Source of the DNA: Phyllobacterium sp. 628
Lineage (GTDB): Bacteria > Pseudomonadota > Alphaproteobacteria > Rhizobiales > Rhizobiaceae
Direction of reading: 5' to 3'
NCBI RefSeq assembly: GCF_014189505.1
Contig: NZ_CP050301.1
Location: 1,681,501 to 1,745,500 of the forward strand
Length of the DNA stretch: 64,000 bases
Both the position numbers and the translations under genes were made by a program. Numbering within the stretch: the first letter of the stretch is position 1; every line of letters begins with the position of its first letter. The notes beneath the pieces are model-generated. The model was not told where the DNA came from. It worked only from the letters and a program-made list of their open reading frames with translations, and ran no database searches. This document shows, one piece after another, positions 45,727-55,181 of the stretch.

Positions 45727-46728
45727 ATGGCTGACAAGAAACCACTGACAATCCGCCTCTGCGGACCGCGCGGGTTTTGCGCCGGGGTGGATCGCGCTAT
45801 TCAGATCGTGGTTCTGGCGCTGAAGAAGTATGGCGCACCGGTCTATGTCCGCCATGAAATTGTTCACAATCGCTATGTGGTTCAGGGGCTGCAGGCGCGG
45901 GGTGCCGTTTTCGTCGAAGAACTCGACGAAATTCCGGCAGAGCATCGCAGCCAGCCCGTGGTCTTCTCTGCGCACGGGGTACCGAAATCGGTGCCTGAAG
46001 ATGCGGAACACAAGAAACTCTTCTATCTCGACGCGACCTGTCCGCTTGTCTCCAAGGTGCACAAGCAGGCCATGCGCCATCAGCGGCTAGGACGGCACGT
46101 CATTCTGGTCGGCCATTCCGGCCATCCTGAAGTCATCGGGACGATGGGGCAATTGCCGGAGGGTGCTGTTACCTTGATCGAGACCATTGAAGACGCCGAG
46201 CGCTATCAGCCGGAAGATGCAAAAAATCTGGGTTTTGTCACACAGACAACGCTGTCCGTTGACGACACGGCGGGCATTATTGCGGTGCTGCAGCAGCGGT
46301 TTCCTGATCTGACAGCGCCAGCCGCGGAATCCATCTGCTATGCCACGACCAATCGTCAGGATGCGGTGAAAGCTGCGGCGCCGGGTTGCGATCTTTTTCT
46401 TGTGGTCGGTGCACCCAATTCGTCCAATTCGAAGCGGCTGGTTGAGGTTGCTGAGCGTTCCGGCGCCGTGCAATCGCTTCTGGTCCAGCGCGCTGCGGAT
46501 ATCGACTGGAGTGAAATCGGTGATATTTCCACCGTTGGCCTTTCCGCCGGTGCCTCGGCGCCGGAAATTATCGTTGATGAAATCATCCAGTCCTTTTCGG
46601 AGCGCTATTCCGTGTCGATCGAACTTGCCGAGACAACCATTGAGACCGAGAATTTTCACGTCATGCGTGATCTGCGTGATGTGGAACTCACCACGGGCGA
46701 CATGGCTTTTGTCAACGGAAGCCACTGA
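45727..46728 (+). CDS. ispH: 4-hydroxy-3-methylbut-2-enyl diphosphate reductase
   Basis: IspH (LytB) carries out the last step of the MEP pathway, giving IPP and DMAPP. The three cysteines that bind the 4Fe-4S cluster are visible: [15 protein letters not shown] (N-terminal), [14 protein letters not shown] and [14 protein letters not shown]; a HExxS-like substrate loop follows the SAHGVPKSV segment. 333 residues, a usual size. ATG 45727 is taken; upstream in-frame ATGs at 45670-45700 precede the conserved region. dxs of the same pathway is at 32309. Confidence 0.96.
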   Translation: MADKKPLTIRLCGPRGFCAGVDRAIQIVVLALKKYGAPVYVRHEIVHNRYVVQGLQARGAVFVEELDEIPAEHRSQPVVFSAHGVPKSVPEDAEHKKLFYLDATCPLVSKVHKQAMRHQRLGRHVILVGHSGHPEVIGTMGQLPEGAVTLIETIEDAERYQPEDAKNLGFVTQTTLSVDDTAGIIAVLQQRFPDLTAPAAESICYATTNRQDAVKAAAPGCDLFLVVGAPNSSNSKRLVEVAERSGAVQSLLVQRAADIDWSEIGDISTVGLSAGASAPEIIVDEIIQSFSERYSVSIELAETTIETENFHVMRDLRDVELTTGDMAFVNGSH

Positions 46729-46730
46729 TT

Positions 46731-47711
46731 ATGGCCGTTTATACAGATATCAACGAAACCGATCTCGCGCATTTTCTCAAAGACTACAACATTGGTGAAT
46801 TACGCTCCTACAAGGGCATCGCCGAGGGCGTCGAGAATTCCAATTATCTGCTGCATACGAGTGCCGGTTCATTCATCCTGACGCTTTATGAGAAGCGGGT
46901 GAACAGCAACGATCTGCCATTCTTTCTTGGTTTGATGCAGCATTTGGCCGGCAAGGGCATCAGTTGTCCGCTTCCCGTCGTTCAGAAGAGTGGTTCAAGC
47001 ATCGGTGAACTCGCCGGACGTCCTGCCGCAATCGTCACGTTCCTTGAAGGTATGTGGATGCGCAGGCCAACTGTTCAGCATTGCCACGCCCTTGGCGAGG
47101 CGCTGGCGCGCATGCACGTGGCGGGGGAGGATTTCCCGATGCGCCGCAAGAATTCGCTTTCTGTCGATGGCTGGCGGCCGCTATGGAACAATTCAAAAGA
47201 CAATGCTGACCGGGTTGAACCCGGACTGGCGAAAGAAACCGAAGCCGATCTTGCTTTCTTTGAAACGAACTGGCCAACGCATCTGCCGACAGGTGTTATC
47301 CATGCAGATCTTTTCCCGGATAACGTCTTTTTCCTCGGTAATGGCCTTTCCGGGCTGATCGATTTCTATTTCGCCTGTACCGATCTGCTCGTTTATGACG
47401 TAGCGGTGTGTCTCAATGCCTGGTGCTTTGAAAAGGACCATTCGTTCAATCTGACGAAGGGAACTGCGCTGTTGCATGGCTATAATTCCGTGCGTCCATT
47501 GTCTGCGGAGGAAGCGGCAAGCCTGCCAATCCTCGCGCGGGGCTCCGCACTTCGGTTTATGCTGACCCGGCTATACGACTGGCTGAATGTTCCAGAAGGC
47601 AGCTTTGTCGTGAAGAAGGATCCGATGGAATATGTCCGGCGCATGCGCTTCCATCGACAGATCAAATCTGCGGAGGAGTATGGTCTCATTCCGGCGGGCG
47701 CAGCATCGTGA
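46731..47711 (+). CDS. thrB: Homoserine kinase (ThrB, APH-fold type)
   Basis: It phosphorylates homoserine for threonine synthesis. This is the type II enzyme of alphaproteobacteria and pseudomonads, with an aminoglycoside-phosphotransferase fold rather than the GHMP fold: [18 protein letters not shown] (nucleotide loop), [16 protein letters not shown] (catalytic loop, H-x-D-x4-N) and [19 protein letters not shown] (metal Asp). 326 residues. It begins 2 bp after ispH, and its stop overlaps the rnhA GTG. Threonine synthase, the next enzyme, is at 55182. Confidence 0.95.
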   Translation: MAVYTDINETDLAHFLKDYNIGELRSYKGIAEGVENSNYLLHTSAGSFILTLYEKRVNSNDLPFFLGLMQHLAGKGISCPLPVVQKSGSSIGELAGRPAAIVTFLEGMWMRRPTVQHCHALGEALARMHVAGEDFPMRRKNSLSVDGWRPLWNNSKDNADRVEPGLAKETEADLAFFETNWPTHLPTGVIHADLFPDNVFFLGNGLSGLIDFYFACTDLLVYDVAVCLNAWCFEKDHSFNLTKGTALLHGYNSVRPLSAEEAASLPILARGSALRFMLTRLYDWLNVPEGSFVVKKDPMEYVRRMRFHRQIKSAEEYGLIPAGAAS

Positions 47712-48151
47712 AGTCAATTCAGGTTTTTACCGACGGTGCATGTTCCGGCAATCCCGGCCCCGGCGGGTGGGGCGCTGTTTTACGCTGGAACGACAACGAG
47801 AAAGAACTTTCAGGCGGTGAAGCCGACACGACCAACAACCGCATGGAGTTGATGGCGGCGATTGCAGCGCTCAATGCATTGAAAGAGCCGTGTTCGGTCG
47901 ATCTTTACACGGACTCTGTCTATGTGCGTGATGGCATTTCCGGCTGGATTGAAGGCTGGAAGCGCAATGGCTGGAAAACCGCCGCCAAGAAGCCGGTGAA
48001 GAACGCCGAGTTGTGGCAGGCCCTTGATGAAGCCCGTAAGCGCCACAAGGTTGTATGGCATTGGGTCAAAGGCCATGCGGGTCATCCGGAAAATGAACGG
48101 GCCGATGAATTGGCCCGTGCGGGCATGGCGCCATTCAAGCGCAAACCTTGA
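47708..48151 (+). CDS. rnhA: Ribonuclease HI
   Basis: RNase HI cuts the RNA strand of RNA-DNA hybrids. The 147-residue protein has the four catalytic acidic residues: D in [17 protein letters not shown] in [11 protein letters not shown] in [12 protein letters not shown] and D in [11 protein letters not shown], plus the basic protrusion ([18 protein letters not shown]). GTG start overlapping the thrB stop. Last gene of the long oxidase-to-rnhA transcription unit, which ends at a clear terminator. Confidence 0.97.
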   Translation: MKSIQVFTDGACSGNPGPGGWGAVLRWNDNEKELSGGEADTTNNRMELMAAIAALNALKEPCSVDLYTDSVYVRDGISGWIEGWKRNGWKTAAKKPVKNAELWQALDEARKRHKVVWHWVKGHAGHPENERADELARAGMAPFKRKP

Positions 48152-48163
48152 GCCGAAATTGAA

Positions 48164-48186
48164 AAAGGCCGGTAAAACCGGCCTTT
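48164..48186. terminator. Bidirectional terminator between rnhA and peroxiredoxin
   Basis: AAAGGCCGG (48164-48172) pairs with CCGGCCTTT (48178-48186) around TAAAA. The A run on one side and T run on the other let it serve both convergent genes. Confidence 0.88.
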
Positions 48187-48210
48187 CCAGATAGCGTATC
48201 TTGAAACTTC

Positions 48211-48696
48211 TTAGAGTTGACCAAGCAGAGTGGCGGCGCTCGAGGTCACTGCCTGACCGGGCGAATCCTCAATATTGAGTTCCTTGACCACGCCGTCTTC
48301 AACCAGCATGGAATAGCGCTTGGAGCGCACACCCATCGTGCCTGCTGCAAGATCGATATCAAGGCCGACTGCCTTGGTGAAGGTCGCATTGCCGTCGGAC
48401 AGATACTCGATCTTGCCTTCACCATTGGTGGCTTTGGCCCATGCGCCCATCACGTGCGGATCATTCACGGCAACAACGGCAATCGTATCGACGCCCTTTG
48501 CCAAAATCGCATCGCGGTTTTCCAGATAGCCCGGCAGGTGGTTCATGCTGCAGGTTGGGGTAAAAGCGCCGGGAACAGCAAAGAGGACGACCTTCTTGCC
48601 CTTGAACAGAGCGTCGGAACGTACTTCGCTGACACCGTCATCGGATTTCGTCTTGAACGTGGCGTCTGGCAAACGCTCGCCTACCTTGATTGTCAT
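48211..48696 (-). CDS. Peroxiredoxin, Prx5/AhpE-like redoxin
   Basis: A 161-residue cytoplasmic thiol peroxidase. The peroxidatic Cys is in FAVPGAFTPTCSMNHLPGY (P-x3-T/S-x2-C, about residue 50). ERLPDATFK and VNDPHVMGAWAK are typical of the Prx5 subgroup, which reduces alkyl hydroperoxides and peroxynitrite, often with glutathione/glutaredoxin. No second conserved Cys is visible, so it probably acts as a 1-Cys enzyme. Convergent with rnhA across a shared terminator. Confidence 0.93.
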   Translation of the reverse strand: MTIKVGERLPDATFKTKSDDGVSEVRSDALFKGKKVVLFAVPGAFTPTCSMNHLPGYLENRDAILAKGVDTIAVVAVNDPHVMGAWAKATNGEGKIEYLSDGNATFTKAVGLDIDLAAGTMGVRSKRYSMLVEDGVVKELNIEDSPGQAVTSSAATLLGQL

Positions 48697-48775
48697 GAAT
48701 TGGCTCCTGATGAAATGAGGAATTGAGACCTATGGCAAATAGGGCGTGATGCGGGAAAAGTCGAGAGCGGTCCCG

Positions 48776-49585
48776 CTATTCCTGCGCATCGAGCTTGCCT
48801 GAAACGGCCTTTTCGCCCTGTACCAGTGTATAATTCAACGTTACCGATTTTTTGTCTTTACCCGTCAGAACCGGAATGGAGAACACGGCGCTGTTTGCTT
48901 CACGGGTCTTCATTTTTGCCATGCCGAATGTCACGCCGCTTTCGCCGGCGACAAACAGATCAGCTTGCGGCTCATTTTCTGGAAGTTGAACCGTGACTTT
49001 GACGTGATCATCCTTGCGCACCGCACTTTTGATGCCAAACGCAGCAGATGCCTTTTCCGGAAGGGCAGAAAATGCATCGGAGACCAGTGTCTTGGTCAAC
49101 GCATCGGATGGGTTGTTGTCGATTGGAATATTGAACTCAGCCGTCACCGGAATGCAGATCGCTTCACAAATGCCCAGAAAGGCATGGCCTTTCAATTGAG
49201 CGGGCTTTGAAGGGTCAGTAAGCGTAAGAATAACGGGTAAAGCAACAGATTTCTTGTAGCCGGCCCATTTGGATCCGCCGTCTTCAAACCGGTGCGGTGC
49301 CGGAAAACCCAGGGAATAGCTCTTGATATTGCCGTATTGCGTCAAAGCGAGCTCCGGCGGCACGCCCGCATCACCGGGTTCACGCCAATAGGTCTTCCAG
49401 CCTGGATCAAGATTGATCTGGACTGCACCGCGCACTTCCGTAGCACCTTTTTCCGGGTTATCGACAATCAGCCGAACACTGCCGCCGGGTGTTTTCGTCC
49501 ACTCGGAATTTCCCGCTAGGGACGGTGAAACAAACGCAAGGGCAGAGACAGTGACTGCAAAAATGACGGACACGGTTTTTTTCAT
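48776..49585 (-). CDS. DsbD N-terminal-domain protein (periplasmic)
   Basis: A 269-residue exported protein with a signal peptide (KKTVSVIFAVTVSALAFVSPSLAG) and a domain like the periplasmic sensor part of DsbD/ScsB: VRGAVQINLDPGWKTYWREPG, WAGYKKSVALPVIL and the redox-type GICEAICIPVTAEF with two Cys. The membrane domain and thioredoxin domain of full DsbD are absent, so it would need a partner. The start at 49585 gives the signal peptide; the frame stays open to 49645. Role presumably in thiol redox or copper-stress proteins. Confidence 0.83.
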   Translation of the reverse strand: MKKTVSVIFAVTVSALAFVSPSLAGNSEWTKTPGGSVRLIVDNPEKGATEVRGAVQINLDPGWKTYWREPGDAGVPPELALTQYGNIKSYSLGFPAPHRFEDGGSKWAGYKKSVALPVILTLTDPSKPAQLKGHAFLGICEAICIPVTAEFNIPIDNNPSDALTKTLVSDAFSALPEKASAAFGIKSAVRKDDHVKVTVQLPENEPQADLFVAGESGVTFGMAKMKTREANSAVFSIPVLTGKDKKSVTLNYTLVQGEKAVSGKLDAQE

Positions 49586-49758
49586 CGGCGGACAATTGCA
49601 GGCCTTTTGGGCCTTATCAAGGATGTACAGGAAATTGCTCATCATTTCTGTGTGAGAGCGATGTTATTGAATAATACCAAAGTCGCAAATTTGGCTCCAA
49701 TTTGTAATTCCTTACGCAAAGGCGTTGTCATTTGCGTAATCCTTGATACCTTTATTCG

Positions 49759-50361
49759 ATGGAGATTTTCAGAACGGCGAACAAAGAGACCGGATTTCTG
49801 AATGGTCAGTTCCTTCTCGCGATGCCGGGAATGGAAGACAGCCGCTTCGCACGCTCCGTCGTTTACATCTGCGCGCACTCGGAAAAAGGTGCGATGGGGC
49901 TGATGATCAACCGTTCGCAAGAGATGGAATTCTCAGACATTCTCGTGCAGCTTGGCGTTCTTGATGAACATCAGGCCATCATGCTGCCGGACTGCACCCG
50001 TGACTTCATTGTGCGCAATGGCGGGCCTGTAGAAATGCGGCGGGGCTTTGTTCTGCATTCTGACGATTATCTGACTGACTCGACCATGCCAGTATCGGAA
50101 GAAATTTGCCTCACCGGAACGGTTGATATTCTGCGGGCCATTTCCGGCGGGCGCGGACCGCGCCGTGCGTTGATGACGCTTGGTTATTCCGGCTGGGCGT
50201 CGGGACAACTGGAAAACGAGATTGCCAACAATGGCTGGCTGACGTGTCAGGCGCCGCAGGATTTGCTCTTCGATACGGACCTCGAAAGCAAATATGACCG
50301 GCTTCTTGCCCATATGGGCGTTGATCCGTCGCGGCTGGCCACAGTGGCCGGGCACGCCTGA
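49759..50361 (+). CDS. YqgE/AlgH family protein (UPF0301)
   Basis: A 200-residue cytoplasmic protein of the conserved UPF0301 family, with [35 protein letters not shown] at the start in pattern, [18 protein letters not shown] in the middle and [20 protein letters not shown] near the end. Its crystal fold is known in relatives, but the biochemical role is unsettled (a regulatory link to alginate in Pseudomonas). It is divergent from the DsbD-like gene. Confidence 0.92.
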   Translation: MEIFRTANKETGFLNGQFLLAMPGMEDSRFARSVVYICAHSEKGAMGLMINRSQEMEFSDILVQLGVLDEHQAIMLPDCTRDFIVRNGGPVEMRRGFVLHSDDYLTDSTMPVSEEICLTGTVDILRAISGGRGPRRALMTLGYSGWASGQLENEIANNGWLTCQAPQDLLFDTDLESKYDRLLAHMGVDPSRLATVAGHA

Positions 50362-50371
50362 CTATTTCATT

Positions 50372-53272
50372 CTATGAAGCTTTTGACTGCTGGAACTGCT
50401 CGCGCAGCAGCTTCGTTGCGACGTCGAGTGTCAATGGCGGGCTGAACATGAAACTCTGGGCATATTCACATCCCATCTGACGCAATTGCAGTGCATCGCT
50501 CTCGTTTTCAATGCCTTCGGTGACAACCGACAAGCCGAGATCATGGGCCATGCTGATCATGGAGCGCAGCAACGTTACCTTTTGTGGTTGTTCGGCTTTG
50601 AGGAACGACCGGTCAATCTTGATCATGTCGAAGGGGAAGGAGGTCAGATAGGACAGGGATGAGTAACCGGTGCCGAAATCATCCAGCGAAACACCCACGC
50701 CCATGGCCTTGATGCCTGAAAGCACATGCGCGGAGCGCTCCGGATTTTCCATCATAAGAGACTCGGTGAGCTCAAGCTTCAGGCTGGCAGGATCAATCTG
50801 TGTCTGCGTCAGGACAGAGCGCACGTCATCAATCAGATCCTGACGGATCAGCTGGCTGCTGGAAATATTCACCGAAACAAACAGCGGCGACGCGCCAAGA
50901 GTGCGCTGCCAGTTCACGAGATCTTGCGCAGCATGCTGCATGACAAACAGGCCGAGCTGCACGATCAGGCCGGAACTTTCGGCAATGGGAATGAATTCTG
51001 ATGGCGGAATGGAACCGCGTCGCGGATGATCCCAGCGCATGAGCGCTTCGAAACCGGCGATCGTATTGTCTTCCAGCCGGACGATTGGCTGGTAGGCGAT
51101 ATGGATTTCGCGACGCTCCAGAGCACGGCGAAGATCAGACTCCAGTTGCAGCTTGTCACTGCCAACGGCACGAAATGCAGGTCGGAACGGCTCGATGCGG
51201 TCTCCGCCAAAGCGTTTCGCCTGGAACATGGCCAGCTCGGCGTCTTTCACCAAATCTTCTGGCGAGGCCGAACTGCCGCTCGTCCAGGTAATCAAACCGA
51301 GTGACGCGGTCAGTACGATTTCGCGCTTGGCAAAGGCGATAGGCGCCCGGATCGCCTGTTTCACAGCTTCGGCGAATGCTGCAATCCTTGCAGGCTCGAC
51401 CTCGGACACCAGAATAAGTCCAAATTGATCTGCGGAAAGGCGGCTGAGCGTATCCTGCGGGCGCAGCAAGCGATGCAGACGCCGTGAGACGGTCAACAGG
51501 AACGTATCACCGGCTGACATACCGAGCCCGTCATTGACCTGTTTGAACCGGTCGATATCGATGATGAACACAGTCGGGCGAATCTTGCTTTCGGTCTGCG
51601 CCATGGTGATGACGGAACCGAGACGGTCGAGAAACAGTTCGCGATTGGGCAAACCGGTCAGATTGTCGTGCACCGCATCATGCAGCAGGCGTTCTTCAGC
51701 CTTCTTCTGCTCGGTCACGTCGATAAGCGTGCCCACACAGCGGACGATTTCTCCATCAGAACCGATGACAGGACGGGCTTTCAGCGTGTACCAGTAGTAA
51801 TGACCGTCATTGGCGCGCAGACGGAATGTTTGGGAAATCCGTCCACGGCGGTTCTCAAGAATGACATCGAGCGTGGTGCGGAAACGATCACGGTCGTCCG
51901 CATGCAGAGTGGGCAGCCAGTTCCGCACGGCGCCATGCAGCGAACTTGCGGATGCTCCAAGGAAATTTGTCAGATCGGGTGTCGTGACAACACGGTCGCG
52001 TGGCACATCCCAATCCCAGACAATGTCGCCGGAACCGATGATCGCCAGCGCCTGCCGCTCCACATCGGAAAACAAACCCTGTTGCAGGGCGCCGCCAGAG
52101 AAGGCGTGCTGCATGACAGTAAAACCGATGAGAAGGACGATAAGCACGAGGCCGCCGCCGAGCGCAGGCTGGACAATATCGTTGGAAAGAATACCCGAAA
52201 CCGTCAACCAGCTGCCGGTCAACCAGACCAACAAGAGAAGCCATGTCGGTATCAGCATGATTGCCCGATCGTAACTTCGGAACGAGAAGAAGCCGATCAG
52301 GACAATGCCGGAGATAATCGTCAATCCAAACGAGAAACGTGCAATACCCGCAGCAATCGGCGGATCAAAAATCGCCACGCCGGAAAGAATACCGAGGCCG
52401 AGAATCCATGTCAGCGCGCCGTAGCTGAAATTATCGTGCCATCGGTTCAGATTGAGATAGGTGAAAAGGAAGATCACTAACGTTGCGGCAAGCGCCACTT
52501 CGGTGCCTGCCCGCCACATTTGCTCGTTGCCGGGTGTTATCTCTATCAGTTTGTTCCAGAAGCCAAAATCCACACAGATATAGGCAAGAACGGCCCAAGC
52601 GAGGGCAGCGGTAGCCGGGAACAGTGAAGTCCCTTTGACAACGAAAAGGATTGTCAGGAACAGCGCCAACAGGCCGGCAATGCCCAGCAGGATTCCGCGG
52701 TAAAGCGTGTAGGAATTGACCGTATCTTTATAGGCATTGGGCTCCCACACATAGACCTGCGGCAGGTTCGGTGAAGCCAGTTCAGCAACGAATGTTATGA
52801 CTGATCCGGGGTTGAGCGTGACGAGGAAAATATCGGCATCTTCGCTGGCTTGCCGGTCGAGCGCGAAGCCTTCACTCGGTGTAATGGAGGTAATACGCGT
52901 TGAACCCAGATCAGGCCAGACAAACCCGGACCCGACGAGGCGGAAATGCGGCGCGACGATCAGGCGGTCAATCTGCTCATCGGTTGGATTTGCCAGTGAA
53001 AATGCAGCCCAGTCACCAGTGGAGCGGCTGTCATTGGCCTGCACTTCAATGCGGCGGACAATGCCATCGGTGCCGGGAGCCGTGGAGATCTGAAAGGTTT
53101 CACCCTGATTCCGGTAAATCTCGACGGCTTTGGACAGATCGAGTGCGGTGCTTTCCTTGGTGATCTTGATGGTTTCAAAGGCGTTTGCTGCTGACAGCAT
53201 GGATATCATCAAAAAGATGAGGACAAAAATCCTCGATAAGCCTTTCAGCAGATGCCCGATCAATGATGCCAC
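50372..53272 (-). CDS. Membrane PAS-GGDEF-EAL protein with degenerate GGDEF
   Basis: A 966-residue cyclic-di-GMP protein. A signal sequence (about 10-31) leads into a periplasmic 7TMR-DISM-like sensor (about 32-180), then seven or so membrane helices (188-395), a PAS domain (about 405-522) and GGDEF and EAL domains. The GGDEF signature is replaced by S-A-D-Q-F (613-617), so cyclase activity is unlikely. The EAL domain looks intact: FEALMRWDHPRRG (742-744 EAL), VNISSSQL, LELTES and LDDFGTGYSSLSYL. I infer a phosphodiesterase, lowering c-di-GMP in response to an outside signal, with the broken GGDEF perhaps binding GTP as a regulator. Confidence 0.9.
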   Translation of the reverse strand: MASLIGHLLKGLSRIFVLIFLMISMLSAANAFETIKITKESTALDLSKAVEIYRNQGETFQISTAPGTDGIVRRIEVQANDSRSTGDWAAFSLANPTDEQIDRLIVAPHFRLVGSGFVWPDLGSTRITSITPSEGFALDRQASEDADIFLVTLNPGSVITFVAELASPNLPQVYVWEPNAYKDTVNSYTLYRGILLGIAGLLALFLTILFVVKGTSLFPATAALAWAVLAYICVDFGFWNKLIEITPGNEQMWRAGTEVALAATLVIFLFTYLNLNRWHDNFSYGALTWILGLGILSGVAIFDPPIAAGIARFSFGLTIISGIVLIGFFSFRSYDRAIMLIPTWLLLLVWLTGSWLTVSGILSNDIVQPALGGGLVLIVLLIGFTVMQHAFSGGALQQGLFSDVERQALAIIGSGDIVWDWDVPRDRVVTTPDLTNFLGASASSLHGAVRNWLPTLHADDRDRFRTTLDVILENRRGRISQTFRLRANDGHYYWYTLKARPVIGSDGEIVRCVGTLIDVTEQKKAEERLLHDAVHDNLTGLPNRELFLDRLGSVITMAQTESKIRPTVFIIDIDRFKQVNDGLGMSAGDTFLLTVSRRLHRLLRPQDTLSRLSADQFGLILVSEVEPARIAAFAEAVKQAIRAPIAFAKREIVLTASLGLITWTSGSSASPEDLVKDAELAMFQAKRFGGDRIEPFRPAFRAVGSDKLQLESDLRRALERREIHIAYQPIVRLEDNTIAGFEALMRWDHPRRGSIPPSEFIPIAESSGLIVQLGLFVMQHAAQDLVNWQRTLGASPLFVSVNISSSQLIRQDLIDDVRSVLTQTQIDPASLKLELTESLMMENPERSAHVLSGIKAMGVGVSLDDFGTGYSSLSYLTSFPFDMIKIDRSFLKAEQPQKVTLLRSMISMAHDLGLSVVTEGIENESDALQLRQMGCEYAQSFMFSPPLTLDVATKLLREQFQQSKAS

Positions 53273-53291
53273 GGATACAACCTTTATTTAT

Positions 53292-53873
53292 TTAGCGTCG
53301 TACATCGTCTTCTATCATCGAGAAGAGCAGATGGTCTTGCCACATACCGTTTATTTTAAGGTAGGAGCGTAGCAGTCCTTCCCTCTGAAATCCGGCTTTT
53401 TCGAGAAGGCGGATCGATCTTTCATTGGATGGAATACAGGCGGCTTCCAGCCGGTGCAACCGTACTTTGGTAAATGCATGGGTTATCAGCAGGCCAAGTG
53501 CCTCCCGCATAAAGCCTTGCCCGGCATAGGGCGCCCCGGTCCAGTACCCGATCATACCGTTCTGGCCGACACCGCGCCGGATATTTCCAAGTGTGATTCC
53601 ACCGAGCAGGCGGGAATCGGAGTTGTGGAAAAGAAAAAAGGGATGGGCTGTCCCCGCCGCCGCTTCCTCGTCGTAGTGACGGATCCGATGGCGGAAGGAA
53701 CTTCTTTCCAGATCATCATCGGCCCAGAGAGGCTCCCAGGGCGTCAGAAAATCCCTGCTTTGCGCACGCAGATTTGCCCAGGCCCGATAATCGTATATTT
53801 GCGGTGCGCGCAAATAAAGCCGCTCGCCCTGCAGCGATGGTGAAGCACTTTTCAGAAAGGGCAGGGCGATCAT
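53292..53873 (-). CDS. RimJ/RimL-type GNAT acetyltransferase
   Basis: A 193-residue GNAT enzyme of the ribosomal-protein-alanine acetyltransferase (RimJ) type. Features are GERLYLRAPQIYDYRAWANL at the start, IGYWTGAPYAGQGFMREAL (acetyl-CoA loop, Q-G-x-x pattern), LHRLEAACIPSNERSIRLLEKAGFQ and a C-terminal WQDHLLFSMIEDD. The substrate may be ribosomal protein S5 (RimJ), but many related enzymes act on other N-termini or metabolites. It is downstream of the M16 peptidase gene on the same strand. Confidence 0.9.
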   Translation of the reverse strand: MIALPFLKSASPSLQGERLYLRAPQIYDYRAWANLRAQSRDFLTPWEPLWADDDLERSSFRHRIRHYDEEAAAGTAHPFFLFHNSDSRLLGGITLGNIRRGVGQNGMIGYWTGAPYAGQGFMREALGLLITHAFTKVRLHRLEAACIPSNERSIRLLEKAGFQREGLLRSYLKINGMWQDHLLFSMIEDDVRR

Positions 53874-53885
53874 GGCGTTACGCCG

Positions 53886-55181
53886 TTAGACCGCTATTTT
53901 TCGCGGGCTCGACGTTGCAGATGCCAATCCATGACGGATATCAGGGAATTTCATCAGTGGCGCAATCGGACCGACTGCAGCCAAGGTTGGCGTCGTGTCA
54001 ATGAAAAGCCGCCCGGCAAGATCGGTCAGACGTTCTGTGGTGATCTTGGACAGGCGCTCCACCAGTTGTTCAGTGGAAACCGCATGGCCATAGAGCAGCA
54101 TCTGACGGGCAATCTGTCCAGCGCGACTGGCTGCACTTTCATGCGACATCAAAAGGCTGGCGCGATATTGCGCCCGCGCACGGTTCAATTCGTCCTGACC
54201 GATGTTGCGGGCTGCTTCGTGCAACTCATTGATGATAACCGGGACCAGCTTCTTCAGGTGATTACGTCCGGTGGCTGCGTGAATACCGAACACGCCGGTG
54301 TCGGAAAAGCCCCAATGAAACGCATAGACCGAATAGCAAAGACCGCGTTTTTCGCGAACTTCCTGAAACAGGCGCGACGACATGCCGCCGCCGAGAATCA
54401 TGGCAAGAAGCTGCGAGGCATAGAAATCACGGACGTGATAGGCGCGGCCCTCAAAGCCAAGAACGACCTGAGCGTCCATCAGTTCACGTTGTTCGCGGAA
54501 ATCACCACCAACATAATGCGCAACATCCGCTTCGGGCGCTGTTGACTTCGCACGGAAAGAGCCTAGACGGTTTTCAACTTCGCGCACAAACTCGTCGTGT
54601 TTTACACCGCCAGCTGCGACAACGACCATGCGCTCCGCGCTGTACTGGTCATCCATATATTTGCGTAAATCCGCAGAGGAGAATGACTGAACGGTTTCAG
54701 GCGTTCCAAGGATCGTCCGGCCGATTGTCTGGTTTTGAAAAGCAGTCTCAGTGAACCGGTCGAACACAACGTCATCGGGCGTATCGTGCGCCGCACCGAT
54801 TTCCTGCATGATCACGTTTTTTTCGCGCTCAAGCTCCTCAGCATCGAATTTGGAACTGTTGAGGATATCAGCCAGGATATCGATAGCCAGCGGCATGTCA
54901 TCGCGCAGAACACGCGCATAAAACGAGGTTGTTTCAACGCTGGTAGCAGCATTGATCTCGCCGCCTACATCTTCAATGTCAGCGGCAATTTTCCAGGCGG
55001 AACGGTTTTCCGTTCCCTTGAAAGCCATATGTTCGAGAAGATGGGCAATACCATGCTGATTGCTCGCCTCGTTACGTGATCCTGCCTTGACCCAGATGCC
55101 AAGGGCTACACTCTCCACATGCGGCATTGTCTCTGTCGCAATCGTCAAACCGTTGGAGAGGCGACTGATTTCAACGCCCAT
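53886..55181 (-). CDS. M16 family zinc peptidase (processing-peptidase-like)
   Basis: A 431-residue protease related to the beta subunit of the mitochondrial processing peptidase. The inverted zinc motif HLLEHMAFKGT (H-x-x-E-H) is at about residues 47-51, with the third ligand Glu some 76 residues on in ELEREKNVIMQEI. The glycine-rich loop (GGGMSSRLFQEVREKRGL) used in substrate binding is present at about 275. Single-gene members in alphaproteobacteria may digest signal peptides. It starts exactly where the thrC stop ends, so it is coupled to thrC. Confidence 0.93.
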   Translation of the reverse strand: MGVEISRLSNGLTIATETMPHVESVALGIWVKAGSRNEASNQHGIAHLLEHMAFKGTENRSAWKIAADIEDVGGEINAATSVETTSFYARVLRDDMPLAIDILADILNSSKFDAEELEREKNVIMQEIGAAHDTPDDVVFDRFTETAFQNQTIGRTILGTPETVQSFSSADLRKYMDDQYSAERMVVVAAGGVKHDEFVREVENRLGSFRAKSTAPEADVAHYVGGDFREQRELMDAQVVLGFEGRAYHVRDFYASQLLAMILGGGMSSRLFQEVREKRGLCYSVYAFHWGFSDTGVFGIHAATGRNHLKKLVPVIINELHEAARNIGQDELNRARAQYRASLLMSHESAASRAGQIARQMLLYGHAVSTEQLVERLSKITTERLTDLAGRLFIDTTPTLAAVGPIAPLMKFPDIRHGLASATSSPRKIAV

